Below are positions 40,969 to 48,789 of a DNA stretch of 64,000 bases, piece by piece. Made by a program: the position numbers and the translations under genes. The notes beneath the pieces are model-generated. The model saw only the letters and a program-made list of their open reading frames with translations. It ran no database searches and was not told where the DNA came from. The stretch comes from Pseudomonas graminis. Its GTDB lineage: Bacteria; Pseudomonadota; Gammaproteobacteria; Pseudomonadales; Pseudomonadaceae. The stretch lies in contig NZ_FOHW01000024.1 of the NCBI RefSeq assembly GCF_900111735.1, positions 28,260 through 92,259 of the forward strand, given 5' to 3'. Numbering within the stretch: position 1 is the stretch's first letter; every line of letters begins with the position of its first letter.

Positions 40969-42213
40969 TCAGACCTTGCGAATGCCGAACTGCGCCACCT
41001 TCACCCTGCAGTCCTGAGAAATCCCGGCAGCCAGGTACAGCCCCATGCGGGAGGTAATGACGGTTTCCGTGACATCACCTGTATATCGCTGCGTCTCCAG
41101 CGCGCCCTTCCAGTTGGCCGGCAGAGTGAATGGCTCCTGATATTTGTCCATCGACCGGTAATAGATGGTGGTGGAGGTGCCGGACACCGGCTTCGTGACA
41201 ATCAGTTCCGCCTCCCAGCCAAGGATTCCACGGCTGTTGCCGACGATCTCCGGCGCCGAAACCATCTCGATGACATCCCCGGCCAGCACATTCGACAGCG
41301 TGACGTTCGCCGCTGGCTGAAGATAGATGTAGCCGCCGGCCGCCGCCATCGCGCCAGCCAGTTCGATGCACTGAGCCTCGCCGAAGGCTGACTGCTCCTT
41401 GTACCAGCGCGAAGTAATGCCGGTCAGACCTGCGCCGGATGCCTTGTAGTTGTCCGCCAGCACCGAGCCGGCGACTGGGTTCACGGATGCGTTGATGACC
41501 CCAGTGGTTCCGGTCATCAGCGGGTTGGCGTTCATGCAGCCGAACGGGCGAATCGCCGAGTACAGATCGGCGGCATCCGTGGGCAGCGGCACGCCGAAGA
41601 ACTCGAAATTGGCGTTGATGATCGGCACGCAGCGGGACTGGATGAAGTCGGCGCCGATCAGGTTAGGGTGCAAATCGTCGACGGTCATATCTTGGGTGAA
41701 CCCGTCCCATATATTGACCACGGGTACGAACTGCCGGACGTAGCTCAGAACCCAGTCCTTGTAGGCGATCGCATCCGCTAAGGGCTGACCGGTCAGCGCC
41801 TTGGTGCCGAACCGCGGCGTGCCCGTTCCGATAATCAGGTACTTACCGGGTGTGTTCTGGAAAGCGGTGATCGCCTTCATCACGTTCGCCTTGCTGTCGG
41901 CCAAGCTCATGCCCGCAGTGGTGCTGTCGTTGGTGCGCGAAAGCAACATCCACAAATCCGCGGTTAGTGAAGTCAGGCAGGATGGGAGACGCGGCATGAA
42001 TTGGCCGGAGTGGTCGCCTACCTTGCCCTGGTTGTCCAGGTAGCTGGGATACAGGCCAGTCTTCGCGGCGATAGCGCCGGCATATCCATACGCTTCGGTA
42101 CCGAAAGCTTTTGGGTCAATCGTGTGGCAGTTCGCGCTGAAGCTATCGCCCAGCAATCCCAGACCTCGACGAATGCGCCGTCGGATTGGCTGCGCCTCGG
42201 CGAGCAGGGTCAT
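40969..42213 (-). CDS. SGNH/GDSL-family hydrolase, probable virion-associated esterase
   Basis: It has 414 residues from the ATG at 42213, which overlaps the previous stop (ATGA); upstream in-frame sequence is a shadow. LGLLGDSFSAN near residue 20 is SGNH block I with the nucleophile Ser, and DDLHPN carries the block V Asp/His pair, so the catalytic triad looks complete. The C-terminal ~190 residues are beta-rich, ending in an Ile/Val/Arg motif, possibly a carbohydrate-binding sandwich. Esterases of this kind on phage particles deacetylate surface polysaccharide; that role is inferred. Confidence 0.8.
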   Translation of the reverse strand: MTLLAEAQPIRRRIRRGLGLLGDSFSANCHTIDPKAFGTEAYGYAGAIAAKTGLYPSYLDNQGKVGDHSGQFMPRLPSCLTSLTADLWMLLSRTNDSTTAGMSLADSKANVMKAITAFQNTPGKYLIIGTGTPRFGTKALTGQPLADAIAYKDWVLSYVRQFVPVVNIWDGFTQDMTVDDLHPNLIGADFIQSRCVPIINANFEFFGVPLPTDAADLYSAIRPFGCMNANPLMTGTTGVINASVNPVAGSVLADNYKASGAGLTGITSRWYKEQSAFGEAQCIELAGAMAAAGGYIYLQPAANVTLSNVLAGDVIEMVSAPEIVGNSRGILGWEAELIVTKPVSGTSTTIYYRSMDKYQEPFTLPANWKGALETQRYTGDVTETVITSRMGLYLAAGISQDCRVKVAQFGIRKV

Positions 42214-42428
42214 GCGAACACCTCGAAGACAGCACCGTTCGCGGGCACAAAGCGCACCGTCGCACGCGGGATGTTGAGTGGATACGCCCCGTCGTTCCAA
42301 AGCGTGTCAGATGTCAGCCAGGTATCGGCCGTTTTAATCTGAATTGCGACTGAGCCGCCGTTTGCCTTTACGGCCAGCGTCACGCGCATAGCGCGCGGGA
42401 ACGTCTCTTCTTTTGTTGTCGTCTGCAC
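42210..42428 (-). CDS. Small beta-rich phage protein upstream of the SGNH hydrolase
   Basis: It has 72 residues from a GTG at 42428, chosen for the ACGGAG six bases upstream; a TTG ten codons earlier is less likely. It is rich in Thr, Val and Ala with alternating hydrophobic residues, which suggests a compact beta fold. It is translationally coupled to the SGNH gene by a 4-bp overlap. Role unknown; a small structural partner of the esterase is possible. Confidence 0.6.
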   Translation of the reverse strand: MQTTTKEETFPRAMRVTLAVKANGGSVAIQIKTADTWLTSDTLWNDGAYPLNIPRATVRFVPANGAVFEVFA

Positions 42429-42473
42429 AGCACTCTCCGTCAGGGTCTCCCCTTCCAATGTTGATCGTTGGGT

Positions 42474-42899
42474 TCAGGGCACATCGCGGAAGAAGACGTG
42501 GTTGCCAAGCTTCAGCGTTCGCTTAGCCTTAGCCGCCCAGTCAGGCGCCTTGGGCATCGTAGTTGCGTAGTAGTGGGTGGCGCCGGCGGTGGGGTCTTGA
42601 ACCTTGCCGTCGATCACCTGGTCAGCAGCGATGCGGCACTGCGCCAGCTCGCGGAACGGGATCTGGCGCGCGCCACTCAGGAACTGATAGTTCGGGTCGT
42701 TGCGGTTCCAACAGCTGAACTGGTAAGGCTTCTGGCACACGCCGGCGTAGCCCTCGCCCCACCACGACTTGTCCTTGCCGTCGTCCACGCGGTTGCGGAT
42801 CGTCCAAGCTACGGCCACCATCCCGGCCAAGCCCTCGCCGCGCGCTTCGCCCCAAATCGTGCGCGCGAGCACATCGCGATCTTTTTCAGTCACGTTCAT
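42474..42899 (-). CDS. SleB-like cell wall hydrolase, probable endolysin
   Basis: It has 141 residues covering just the Hydrolase_2 (SleB/CwlJ) domain. ARTIWGEARGEG at the N-terminus carries the presumed catalytic Glu18, and the aromatic segments PYQFSCW and THYYAT follow. GGAGA precedes the ATG. There is no signal peptide, so release through a holin is expected. It is downstream of the acyltransferase and a terminator. The only recognised spanins are 21 kb away near the terminase. Confidence 0.85.
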   Translation of the reverse strand: MNVTEKDRDVLARTIWGEARGEGLAGMVAVAWTIRNRVDDGKDKSWWGEGYAGVCQKPYQFSCWNRNDPNYQFLSGARQIPFRELAQCRIAADQVIDGKVQDPTAGATHYYATTMPKAPDWAAKAKRTLKLGNHVFFRDVP

Positions 42900-42912
42900 T
42901 GCTTTTCTCCGA

Positions 42913-42940
42913 GCAAAAAAAACCCGCTCAAGGCGGGTTA
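42913..42940 (-). terminator. Intrinsic terminator after the acyltransferase gene
   Basis: AACCCGC (42921-42927) pairs with GCGGGTT (42933-42939). Leftwards it is followed by a run of T residues (42922-42915). It isolates the acyltransferase transcript from the endolysin gene. Confidence 0.8.
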
Positions 42941-42960
42941 TGTATTTTCAAATCTAAATG

Positions 42961-43968
42961 CTATCTACTTGCTAGCCGATGCCGGAAGTTTTCAATTGGG
43001 AGTTCGACGTACCGATAGACTAAGTAGCCCGCTAACAGCGAGCAAAATATTGAAATAAAAACGGCTAAATAACTCCCCTCGAAATAAAGGGAAACCCTCA
43101 TAACAAAAAACCAGTGGATTAGATATATGGAGAAGCTACATCGCCCAATCAGAGAAAGGAAGGATCCTTTGAGGAAACCTCCTACCACGCCTTCACCATC
43201 GATCAAAGCCAAGATGAACACTGAAAATGCAATCGAGAAATATACGAATTTATTAATCAGATACCCATTTTCGTCGCACACTGTGCTAGCACACCAAATT
43301 GCGGGCGCCGAGCAAGCCACGCCTACCAAAACAAATAAGCCGACAGCATCTCGATATATACTCTTAAATTTGCCTCTCAAGAAATCAAAGGCTATTGCCG
43401 ATATAGATCCTACGGTGAAGCAAGACAAATACCATCTCGTATCTGAAGTCACCTTAGGGGTTAGCCAATATGGCCAAAGTTCTTGCTCAACCACCAGCAA
43501 TGCCAGACCTAGCAAAACCCCTAACACCAAACCAAACCTTTCCTTGCATGCTACTAAAATCCAAGCCAAAGCTGGCAATAAAGCGTAGTACTTAAATTCA
43601 ACAGGGATAGTCCAAAGGTGCGCGTAGGCACCCTCCATCAAGAAGCTTCTAACAACATCATGCACACTATCAATATTGGCAGTTCCGAACAGCCAATAAA
43701 AAACAACAAAAATAAAATAAATCGGAAGTATTCTTAAAGCCCTACCCAAAAAATACTTAGAAATTATAGGCATGGAAAAGCCACCTATAGAAAACTTATA
43801 GGTTAGAAGAAATGCACTGAGAACGAAAAAAAGCCATACCCCTACCTTGGGCACACCTATAAGTCCCGAAGATAAATGAGTGGCTATTATGACTATGGCG
43901 TGGGTGCTCACAACCAACAAGCAAGCCAACCCCCTGATTCCATCGGCAGCAGCAAATCTTTCGGACAT
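42961..43968 (-). CDS. Acyltransferase family 3 protein, probable surface-polysaccharide O-acetyltransferase
   Basis: It has 335 residues from the ATG at 43968, chosen for GAGGTG just upstream. It is an integral membrane protein with about ten helices. It starts with the family signature RFAAADGIRGLACLLVVSTH, and GVWLFFVLSAFLLTY follows. It lacks the fused SGNH domain of OafA-type enzymes. It is clearly richer in A+T than all neighbours. Phage-borne members modify O-antigen of the lysogen; that is inferred here. It has its own candidate promoter and terminator. Confidence 0.9.
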   Translation of the reverse strand: MSERFAAADGIRGLACLLVVSTHAIVIIATHLSSGLIGVPKVGVWLFFVLSAFLLTYKFSIGGFSMPIISKYFLGRALRILPIYFIFVVFYWLFGTANIDSVHDVVRSFLMEGAYAHLWTIPVEFKYYALLPALAWILVACKERFGLVLGVLLGLALLVVEQELWPYWLTPKVTSDTRWYLSCFTVGSISAIAFDFLRGKFKSIYRDAVGLFVLVGVACSAPAIWCASTVCDENGYLINKFVYFSIAFSVFILALIDGEGVVGGFLKGSFLSLIGRCSFSIYLIHWFFVMRVSLYFEGSYLAVFISIFCSLLAGYLVYRYVELPIENFRHRLASR

Positions 43969-43992
43969 CAAGCACCTCATTCTTGGTACTTG

Positions 43993-44022
43993 ATGTTACC
44001 ACCAGTGACAGGCAGCCGCCAA
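43993..44022 (-). promoter_or_regulatory. Candidate promoter of the acyltransferase gene
   Basis: Leftwards TTGGCG (44022-44017) is separated by 18 bp from TAACAT (43998-43993), a fair sigma70 match located just after the fibre-chaperone stop and about 25 bp before the acyltransferase ATG. It would allow expression in the lysogen while the late operon is silent. Confidence 0.5.
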
Positions 44023-44202
44023 TTAGCGAGATTCCATAACCGCTTGTTTGACTGCCTCAGGAGCAGTTGATAAATACTCGATAAGCCGTGGATCGTCGCC
44101 CTCAACCTTACCCTGATTTGGCCATTGCTCATCGTCTTGAGGGCTCGCCAAATAAGCGATTACCTTTTTTTTATCAGCATCCAAAAATTGTACGTTCACC
44201 AT
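44023..44202 (-). CDS. Small tail-fibre assembly protein
   Basis: It has 59 residues (MVNVQFLDADKKKVIAYLAS start; ends VMESR). It is acidic, with the pattern of a short phage tail-fibre accessory protein in which an N-terminal strand pair is followed by QDDEQWPNQG and a C-terminal helix. It lies directly after the fibre gene, the usual position of a fibre chaperone. No homology search was possible, so the role rests on position and pattern. It belongs to the AT-richer fibre module. Confidence 0.65.
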   Translation of the reverse strand: MVNVQFLDADKKKVIAYLASPQDDEQWPNQGKVEGDDPRLIEYLSTAPEAVKQAVMESR

Positions 44203-44213
44203 ATTTTCAAGCC

Positions 44214-45146
44214 TCAGAACCTGTACCGATTGATCGTGATAACCGTGCTTGGAGTAGCGCCACAGGAAGCGATGTAATAGATATTTTGAGGCGATGCCAA
44301 AGGAATATCCGTAAACGACGCAATACGCTGCAAAACATTAGCTAGATAGTCACTCATACCGCTGTTGGTAGTATCTGGAGACATACCTAAAGCGATGCCG
44401 GCTGACGCACTGGCGGTCAGATTTATCAGGCCTCCTACATGCGTTGCGTTTTTGGGGATTATCGACGAAAGAGAAAGTTGCAAGTAGGTCGCCTGATTTG
44501 ACGTACTCGACAAGGCTACGGTAGGAGCTAGTGTTATTGATCTGTCAGATTGTCGACCGATAACTAGTTGTCCATTTGAATTCGTCGGCCAAACACTTAT
44601 CAAAGCTGATGCTAAAAAACCTGCCGGCATATTTGCTTGGCTGCATACCTCGGGCGCAGCAGTAGCGGTTGCATTCACAGCGAGAAGTGCAGATGTTCCC
44701 GCAGAAGGATTATAAATAGCATAGATCGCTACAAAACCGCTCGATGGTGCTGTTCCGGAGCTCATACCCCCAGCCCCGACGGTATTTAGGTTTAACGTTT
44801 TGTTGAAATTAGCCAACCTGTACGATTCACCGCCCAATGCCGCCTCAAGTATTACCTCATCAGCACTGAACACAGCGCTGGTCGCAGCGGCAGTGAGTAC
44901 CATCTTGCCATTTCGAATACTGCCAACTACACCAGCGCCTACCATGCGGATGGCCTTGAGCATCTGCGCGCTGTCGCCCTCAGAAGGGGTGATGCCTGCA
45001 GCTTTTATTACTGCGAGAATCTCATCAGTTACAGCGTTACCCCATGTGGACGGGATCAGCGATCCTACGACACCCGCAGCCGCATCCTCATCCACGAACT
45101 TGCCGTTTACCAAGCCCACATTAGGCACACTCTTTGGATAATCCAC
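44214..45146 (-). CDS. Phage tail fibre protein
   Basis: It has 310 residues from a GTG at 45146 with TGAGGA upstream. The N-terminus (PNVGLVNGKFVDEDAAAGVVG ... STWGNAVTDEILAVI) is the particle-binding domain found in many Pseudomonas phage fibres and tailocins. The middle is Ser/Ala/Thr-rich and the C-terminus is probably the receptor-binding part. It lies after gp48, as in Mu-like tails. Base composition shifts to lower GC towards the C-terminus, a sign of fibre exchange. Confidence 0.85.
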   Translation of the reverse strand: MDYPKSVPNVGLVNGKFVDEDAAAGVVGSLIPSTWGNAVTDEILAVIKAAGITPSEGDSAQMLKAIRMVGAGVVGSIRNGKMVLTAAATSAVFSADEVILEAALGGESYRLANFNKTLNLNTVGAGGMSSGTAPSSGFVAIYAIYNPSAGTSALLAVNATATAAPEVCSQANMPAGFLASALISVWPTNSNGQLVIGRQSDRSITLAPTVALSSTSNQATYLQLSLSSIIPKNATHVGGLINLTASASAGIALGMSPDTTNSGMSDYLANVLQRIASFTDIPLASPQNIYYIASCGATPSTVITINRYRF

Positions 45147-45155
45147 GTTGTTTCC

Positions 45156-45752
45156 TCAGTTGTAATTGATGCGCACGACGGTATGCGCCGGCGCGTAGCG
45201 GCGGATGAGGCATTCGAGCGCGCTGCCGGGATTGACCCCGAACCGCTCACCCCAGTAGCTGACTCCAAAGCGCCGGCCAAGCCTCTGCCGACCGCCCGTG
45301 TTGAGCGTCCACATGAACTGGACCCGCCAGGTTCCGAAGTGAGCTTTACCGAAGCGGGCTTTGCCGAAGCGCGGCGCGCGGTACTGGGTGACGGTGGCGT
45401 TTGGGTAGCCCTCCCCCTTCGCGATTGAGATGTAATAAGCCGGCGTTTGCGCCCCGATCGCGGTCAGGCGCTGCCGCACGGACAACTGGCGATCGCCAAA
45501 GCTGGGCGAATCGCCAAGGCAGGCGTCTGGCAGGCCCATCACCAGCTCCCAATCGGGCACAAGCTCAGTGACGGACGCCGGGTCCATCTCCGCGTACAGG
45601 CTCACAATCCGCCCATCCAGGCGGGCGAGCTCTACCGACAAGCCGTCCAGAACCTGCGCCAGCTCGGGCAAGCGCTCTAGATCCCATGCCGGCCCTTGAG
45701 GAAGCAACTGCCGGAACTGGACTCGGTACTGCTCGGCGGTCCTCACTGCCAT
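45156..45752 (-). CDS. Mu gp48-like tail/baseplate protein (YmfQ, DUF2313)
   Basis: It has 198 residues. YRVQFRQLLPQGPAW at the N-terminus is the family hallmark, followed by an ELVPDWELVMGLPDACLG segment. These proteins connect the baseplate wedge to the fibre, like P2 gpI. The start lies 10 bp inside the upstream baseplate gene. FGKARFGKAHFG forms a small internal repeat. Confidence 0.9.
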   Translation of the reverse strand: MAVRTAEQYRVQFRQLLPQGPAWDLERLPELAQVLDGLSVELARLDGRIVSLYAEMDPASVTELVPDWELVMGLPDACLGDSPSFGDRQLSVRQRLTAIGAQTPAYYISIAKGEGYPNATVTQYRAPRFGKARFGKAHFGTWRVQFMWTLNTGGRQRLGRRFGVSYWGERFGVNPGSALECLIRRYAPAHTVVRINYN

Positions 45753-46780
45753 GTGATGTTCCCTACCGTCAGCAGTTGGTTGGCATTGGCGGTCACATCG
45801 GCAGTTGGAGCGACCACCACGTTATCCGTCTCGCCCTGAGCGCCGCTGATCGCCTCACGGATATGGCTAATCAGCAACGTGTTGCCCAGCCCTGCTTCCC
45901 GGGCGTGCAGGTCTGCGAGCTGAGCGGCCACTGCTTGCCGCACAGCGGTTGTGTCGGGCGTGAGGTGAATCACGTAGTTGACTGCCTTGAGCACCGGCGC
46001 CAACGCGTACACCTCAGCCGTCACCGGCGCTTTGGTTTGCAGGTACGATTGAACGACTGCGATCTCGTTGGCGTCCGGGATGATCACCGCGTCCCCATCA
46101 CGGACGAAAAACACGCCGACGGTCCCGGGGCCCATGTAATTCTTCACCGTCCAGGCGCGCGTTACGCCTGCGCATTCCAGCGCCCAGGTGACGTAGTCGT
46201 CTGCATCACCACCGTGGGGAATGACCTTGTAACTGCGGATCACCCGCGAGCGCAGCGACTCGATCGATTCTCTGTTGGTCCCGCCAGTGACGCCCGGCGC
46301 CAGCACCGTGAATGTTTCTGCAACCCCCACAACGGGCTGCACGAGCGTCAGCAGCAGCCCCGCGTCTGCGTTGCCAAGCGCCCCGCCTTCGACTGCTTCC
46401 AGCGTGGCGACGTTGCCGCCAGCAGTGGTCGTGACAGCATCTGCGACCCGGTACTGACGCCCGTCGCTCGCCTGAAGTACCTGGTTCGCATCGAGCACAG
46501 CGCCGGCGGCAGCCTGGAATGAGGCCGACCCAGTAGCTGCCTTCGCGGGAATGCGGGGTGTTTCAAGCCTCAATAACGCCTGACGCTCGAGCGTTGATTC
46601 GTCCGCCGTGTCCGGCAGGATCTGTTTGGCGACCCAGTCAATGTATCCATACAAGCCAAAGGCCGCGCCACTCAATGCACGGGCGAGCACCTGGGCATCG
46701 GACTTTCGCAGGGCGCCGCTTGCCAGGTCCGCCGACGTGCGGCTGACCAGCGTGGGCAGGTTCGGAGTTTCAAACGGCAT
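45743..46780 (-). CDS. Baseplate J-like protein (Mu gp47)
   Basis: It has 345 residues from the ATG at 46780 (MPFETPNLPTLVSRTSADL); 16 upstream codons were rejected. Baseplate_J features are visible: EAVEGGALGNADAG, ESIESLRSRVI and WALECAGVTRAW. It forms the baseplate wedge of contractile tails (T4 gp6 equivalent). The start overlaps gp46 by 11 bp. Confidence 0.93.
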   Translation of the reverse strand: MPFETPNLPTLVSRTSADLASGALRKSDAQVLARALSGAAFGLYGYIDWVAKQILPDTADESTLERQALLRLETPRIPAKAATGSASFQAAAGAVLDANQVLQASDGRQYRVADAVTTTAGGNVATLEAVEGGALGNADAGLLLTLVQPVVGVAETFTVLAPGVTGGTNRESIESLRSRVIRSYKVIPHGGDADDYVTWALECAGVTRAWTVKNYMGPGTVGVFFVRDGDAVIIPDANEIAVVQSYLQTKAPVTAEVYALAPVLKAVNYVIHLTPDTTAVRQAVAAQLADLHAREAGLGNTLLISHIREAISGAQGETDNVVVAPTADVTANANQLLTVGNITWQ

Positions 46781-47174
46781 AGAGCACCTGCCAATTTTCG
46801 TGAGGGTAGATTTCCAGTCGCTCGCCATTGGGCAGCGTCAGGATCGTGCCAAGGTTCAGCCGGCTGGGACCGGCGCGCTCGGTCAGCACCTGAACGTCGA
46901 TCACGTGGCTGTCATCCACCAGCCAGCGCAGCGCGTCGCGCGCGAACGTCACCGCGTCGCCGATGGTTTCGGGCGTGAGCTTTCGGCGTCGAAGCAGCCA
47001 GAGCCGCGACCCAAGCTGATCACCGGCCACCAGTGGGAAGCTGTCGCCCCAGTAACCGTATCGCTCGTCGTCATCGAGCTGGTCGGAAGGCGCAGCACGG
47101 CACCAGGTGAACAAGCTGATTTCGACGGCGCGGCGCAAGCTGGTCTTCTGGTCGTCAATCGTGATGATCGTCAT
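46770..47174 (-). CDS. Mu gp46-like baseplate protein
   Basis: It has 134 residues of the phage GP46 family, equivalent to the GPW/gp25 wedge component. RYGYWGDSFPLVAGDQLGS is the conserved core. It is coupled to gp45 by a 4-bp overlap (ATGA). Confidence 0.9.
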   Translation of the reverse strand: MTIITIDDQKTSLRRAVEISLFTWCRAAPSDQLDDDERYGYWGDSFPLVAGDQLGSRLWLLRRRKLTPETIGDAVTFARDALRWLVDDSHVIDVQVLTERAGPSRLNLGTILTLPNGERLEIYPHENWQVLYAV

Positions 47175-47683
47175 GCGGCACCCGGAACAGGTGGTCCACT
47201 CTGCCCGTTGCCGGCCTGTACGCCGCTGTGCGGGTGGTTGATCTGGCTGACGCCGCCGGCCAGCTGGTCGCCCTGACTGATGATCTGGCCTGTTTGCGTG
47301 ATCTTCGGTGTATTGAAATTCACCGAATCGGTAGCGGTGATGTTCAGCGTTACTGTCTCGACCGCGATCACCCTTCCGCGTTTGAAGTGGACCTTGTCAC
47401 CTTCGTCGGTATAGATCGCGACCTCGCCGGGCTCCAGCTCCTGAATCCTGTAACGCCGGTCCGACACCACAATCACCACGCCGTGGGAACGGTCGCCGCC
47501 CATGAACCCGGCGAGCGCTTCGGCACCTGCGTGCGGGCAACTGGTGAAGCCGTAGGGCTCCAGATGCTCCATGCCGTCTTTCACCTCGCCGGCAGTCAGG
47601 CGCATCTGCAGCGTCTGCAGCTTGCTCGCCGAATTGGCTAGCGCCACCACGCCGCGCGTCAGCACGTTTATCAATTTATTCAT
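47171..47683 (-). CDS. Mu gp45-like baseplate spike protein
   Basis: It has 170 residues. The N-terminus with QTLQMRLTAGEVKDGMEHLEP and the internal FKRGRVIAVET strand match the Mu gp45 baseplate assembly family, which forms the membrane-piercing spike. HPHSGVQAG near the C-terminus resembles the His/metal tip of such spikes. The 4-bp overlap with gp44 supports coupled translation. Confidence 0.9.
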   Translation of the reverse strand: MNKLINVLTRGVVALANSASKLQTLQMRLTAGEVKDGMEHLEPYGFTSCPHAGAEALAGFMGGDRSHGVVIVVSDRRYRIQELEPGEVAIYTDEGDKVHFKRGRVIAVETVTLNITATDSVNFNTPKITQTGQIISQGDQLAGGVSQINHPHSGVQAGNGQSGPPVPGAA

Positions 47684-48783
47684 TTGTCTTTCCAGTCCGC
47701 AGGGAGCAGATATTCAAAGCCGTCTTGCTTTTTCACCTTGCGGTGTTTGTGCGGATCGTCAGGTTCTTGCAGGTAGCCCTCAGGCGGTCCGACACGCAGT
47801 CGGCACGTGGTTCCGTTCTCGTCTTGGCGATAGGTCACCTCGGCGATCAGCATGTCGCGGTCAAAACCAATCAGGGGGTCGATTACGCGCACGATTGTGT
47901 TGTGCCGCCAGAGCGCTCCGTTGGTCTGTCGCCAGCCTTGTACTTCGTAGGTCGTCTCCAGCGCCTTGCCCAGCGCCGTGCCGCGCTCCCAGTTGGCCCG
48001 GTCTGCCGCCATCTTGTCGCTGAGCTGGCCGCTTTCGTGAATGACCTTCACGCGGCGGCGGGTCATGCGTGGATCGCTGACGGCGGCGTTGACCTCGGTG
48101 GTGGTCTTGGCGAAATCCTCGTCGGTACCGGATCGCTGCCCGATCACTCGGTAATCGGAGAACACCCGGGTGAAGTCCAGCGGCGCGTCACCCTTGAGGA
48201 TGTTTCGCCCCAGTTCCAGGCTTTCACTCGCACGACCGCCGCTGCCGACCTCGGCCAGCACCACCTGACCGCGGGCGTTGTCGGTGCTGAACACGCGGAA
48301 CAGGCTCAGCAGCCGGTCGATAGATTCGAACGCCGTTTCCCCTGGCTCGATCGTGTGATCGGCCAAACCCCCGGTCGTGGCAATTTCGCTTTTAACGGTG
48401 AGCCCGTACTCGGCGGCGATGGCCTGGACAATCTTCTGGACGCTCTGCCCCTTCCACTGCCCGGGCTTGTTGATCGCGCCGCAGTCCACCAGGTCGGCAG
48501 TCAGTGAACGGCCGGTGATGGCCGTGGTGATTTTCTCGTCGTCGTAGTTGATCGGCGTGGCATCCACCCAGCCGGTGATGATCAGGTCGCCCCCGATCCG
48601 CACTTCGCACCGCGCGCCTTGCTTGACCGGACGCAGGATGTTTTGCCCCGGCCACTTCCAGGTGATGCCGATGTTGAAGCTGGCGGCTTGTCGTTCAAGT
48701 CCTGTGGTGATCTCCGCCGAGGTCCAGCCGGAATAGTCCAGACCATCAACGGTCAGGGTCACGGCCGTTGATGGATCGGACAT
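47680..48783 (-). CDS. Mu gp44-like baseplate hub protein
   Basis: It has 367 residues. TLTVDGLDYSGWTSAEITTGLE opens the protein, and the GRSLTADLVDCGA segment is typical of this gpD/gp27-type hub family. It forms the ring around the spike protein encoded next. No signal or membrane segment. Confidence 0.9.
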   Translation of the reverse strand: MSDPSTAVTLTVDGLDYSGWTSAEITTGLERQAASFNIGITWKWPGQNILRPVKQGARCEVRIGGDLIITGWVDATPINYDDEKITTAITGRSLTADLVDCGAINKPGQWKGQSVQKIVQAIAAEYGLTVKSEIATTGGLADHTIEPGETAFESIDRLLSLFRVFSTDNARGQVVLAEVGSGGRASESLELGRNILKGDAPLDFTRVFSDYRVIGQRSGTDEDFAKTTTEVNAAVSDPRMTRRRVKVIHESGQLSDKMAADRANWERGTALGKALETTYEVQGWRQTNGALWRHNTIVRVIDPLIGFDRDMLIAEVTYRQDENGTTCRLRVGPPEGYLQEPDDPHKHRKVKKQDGFEYLLPADWKDK

Positions 48784-48789
48784 GCTGAT

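Noticed and set aside
46770..46828. Longer N-terminus for the baseplate J-like protein
   Set aside because: The extra 16 residues lie inside gp46 and do not match the family, while the ATG at 46780 begins a typical gp47 sequence.
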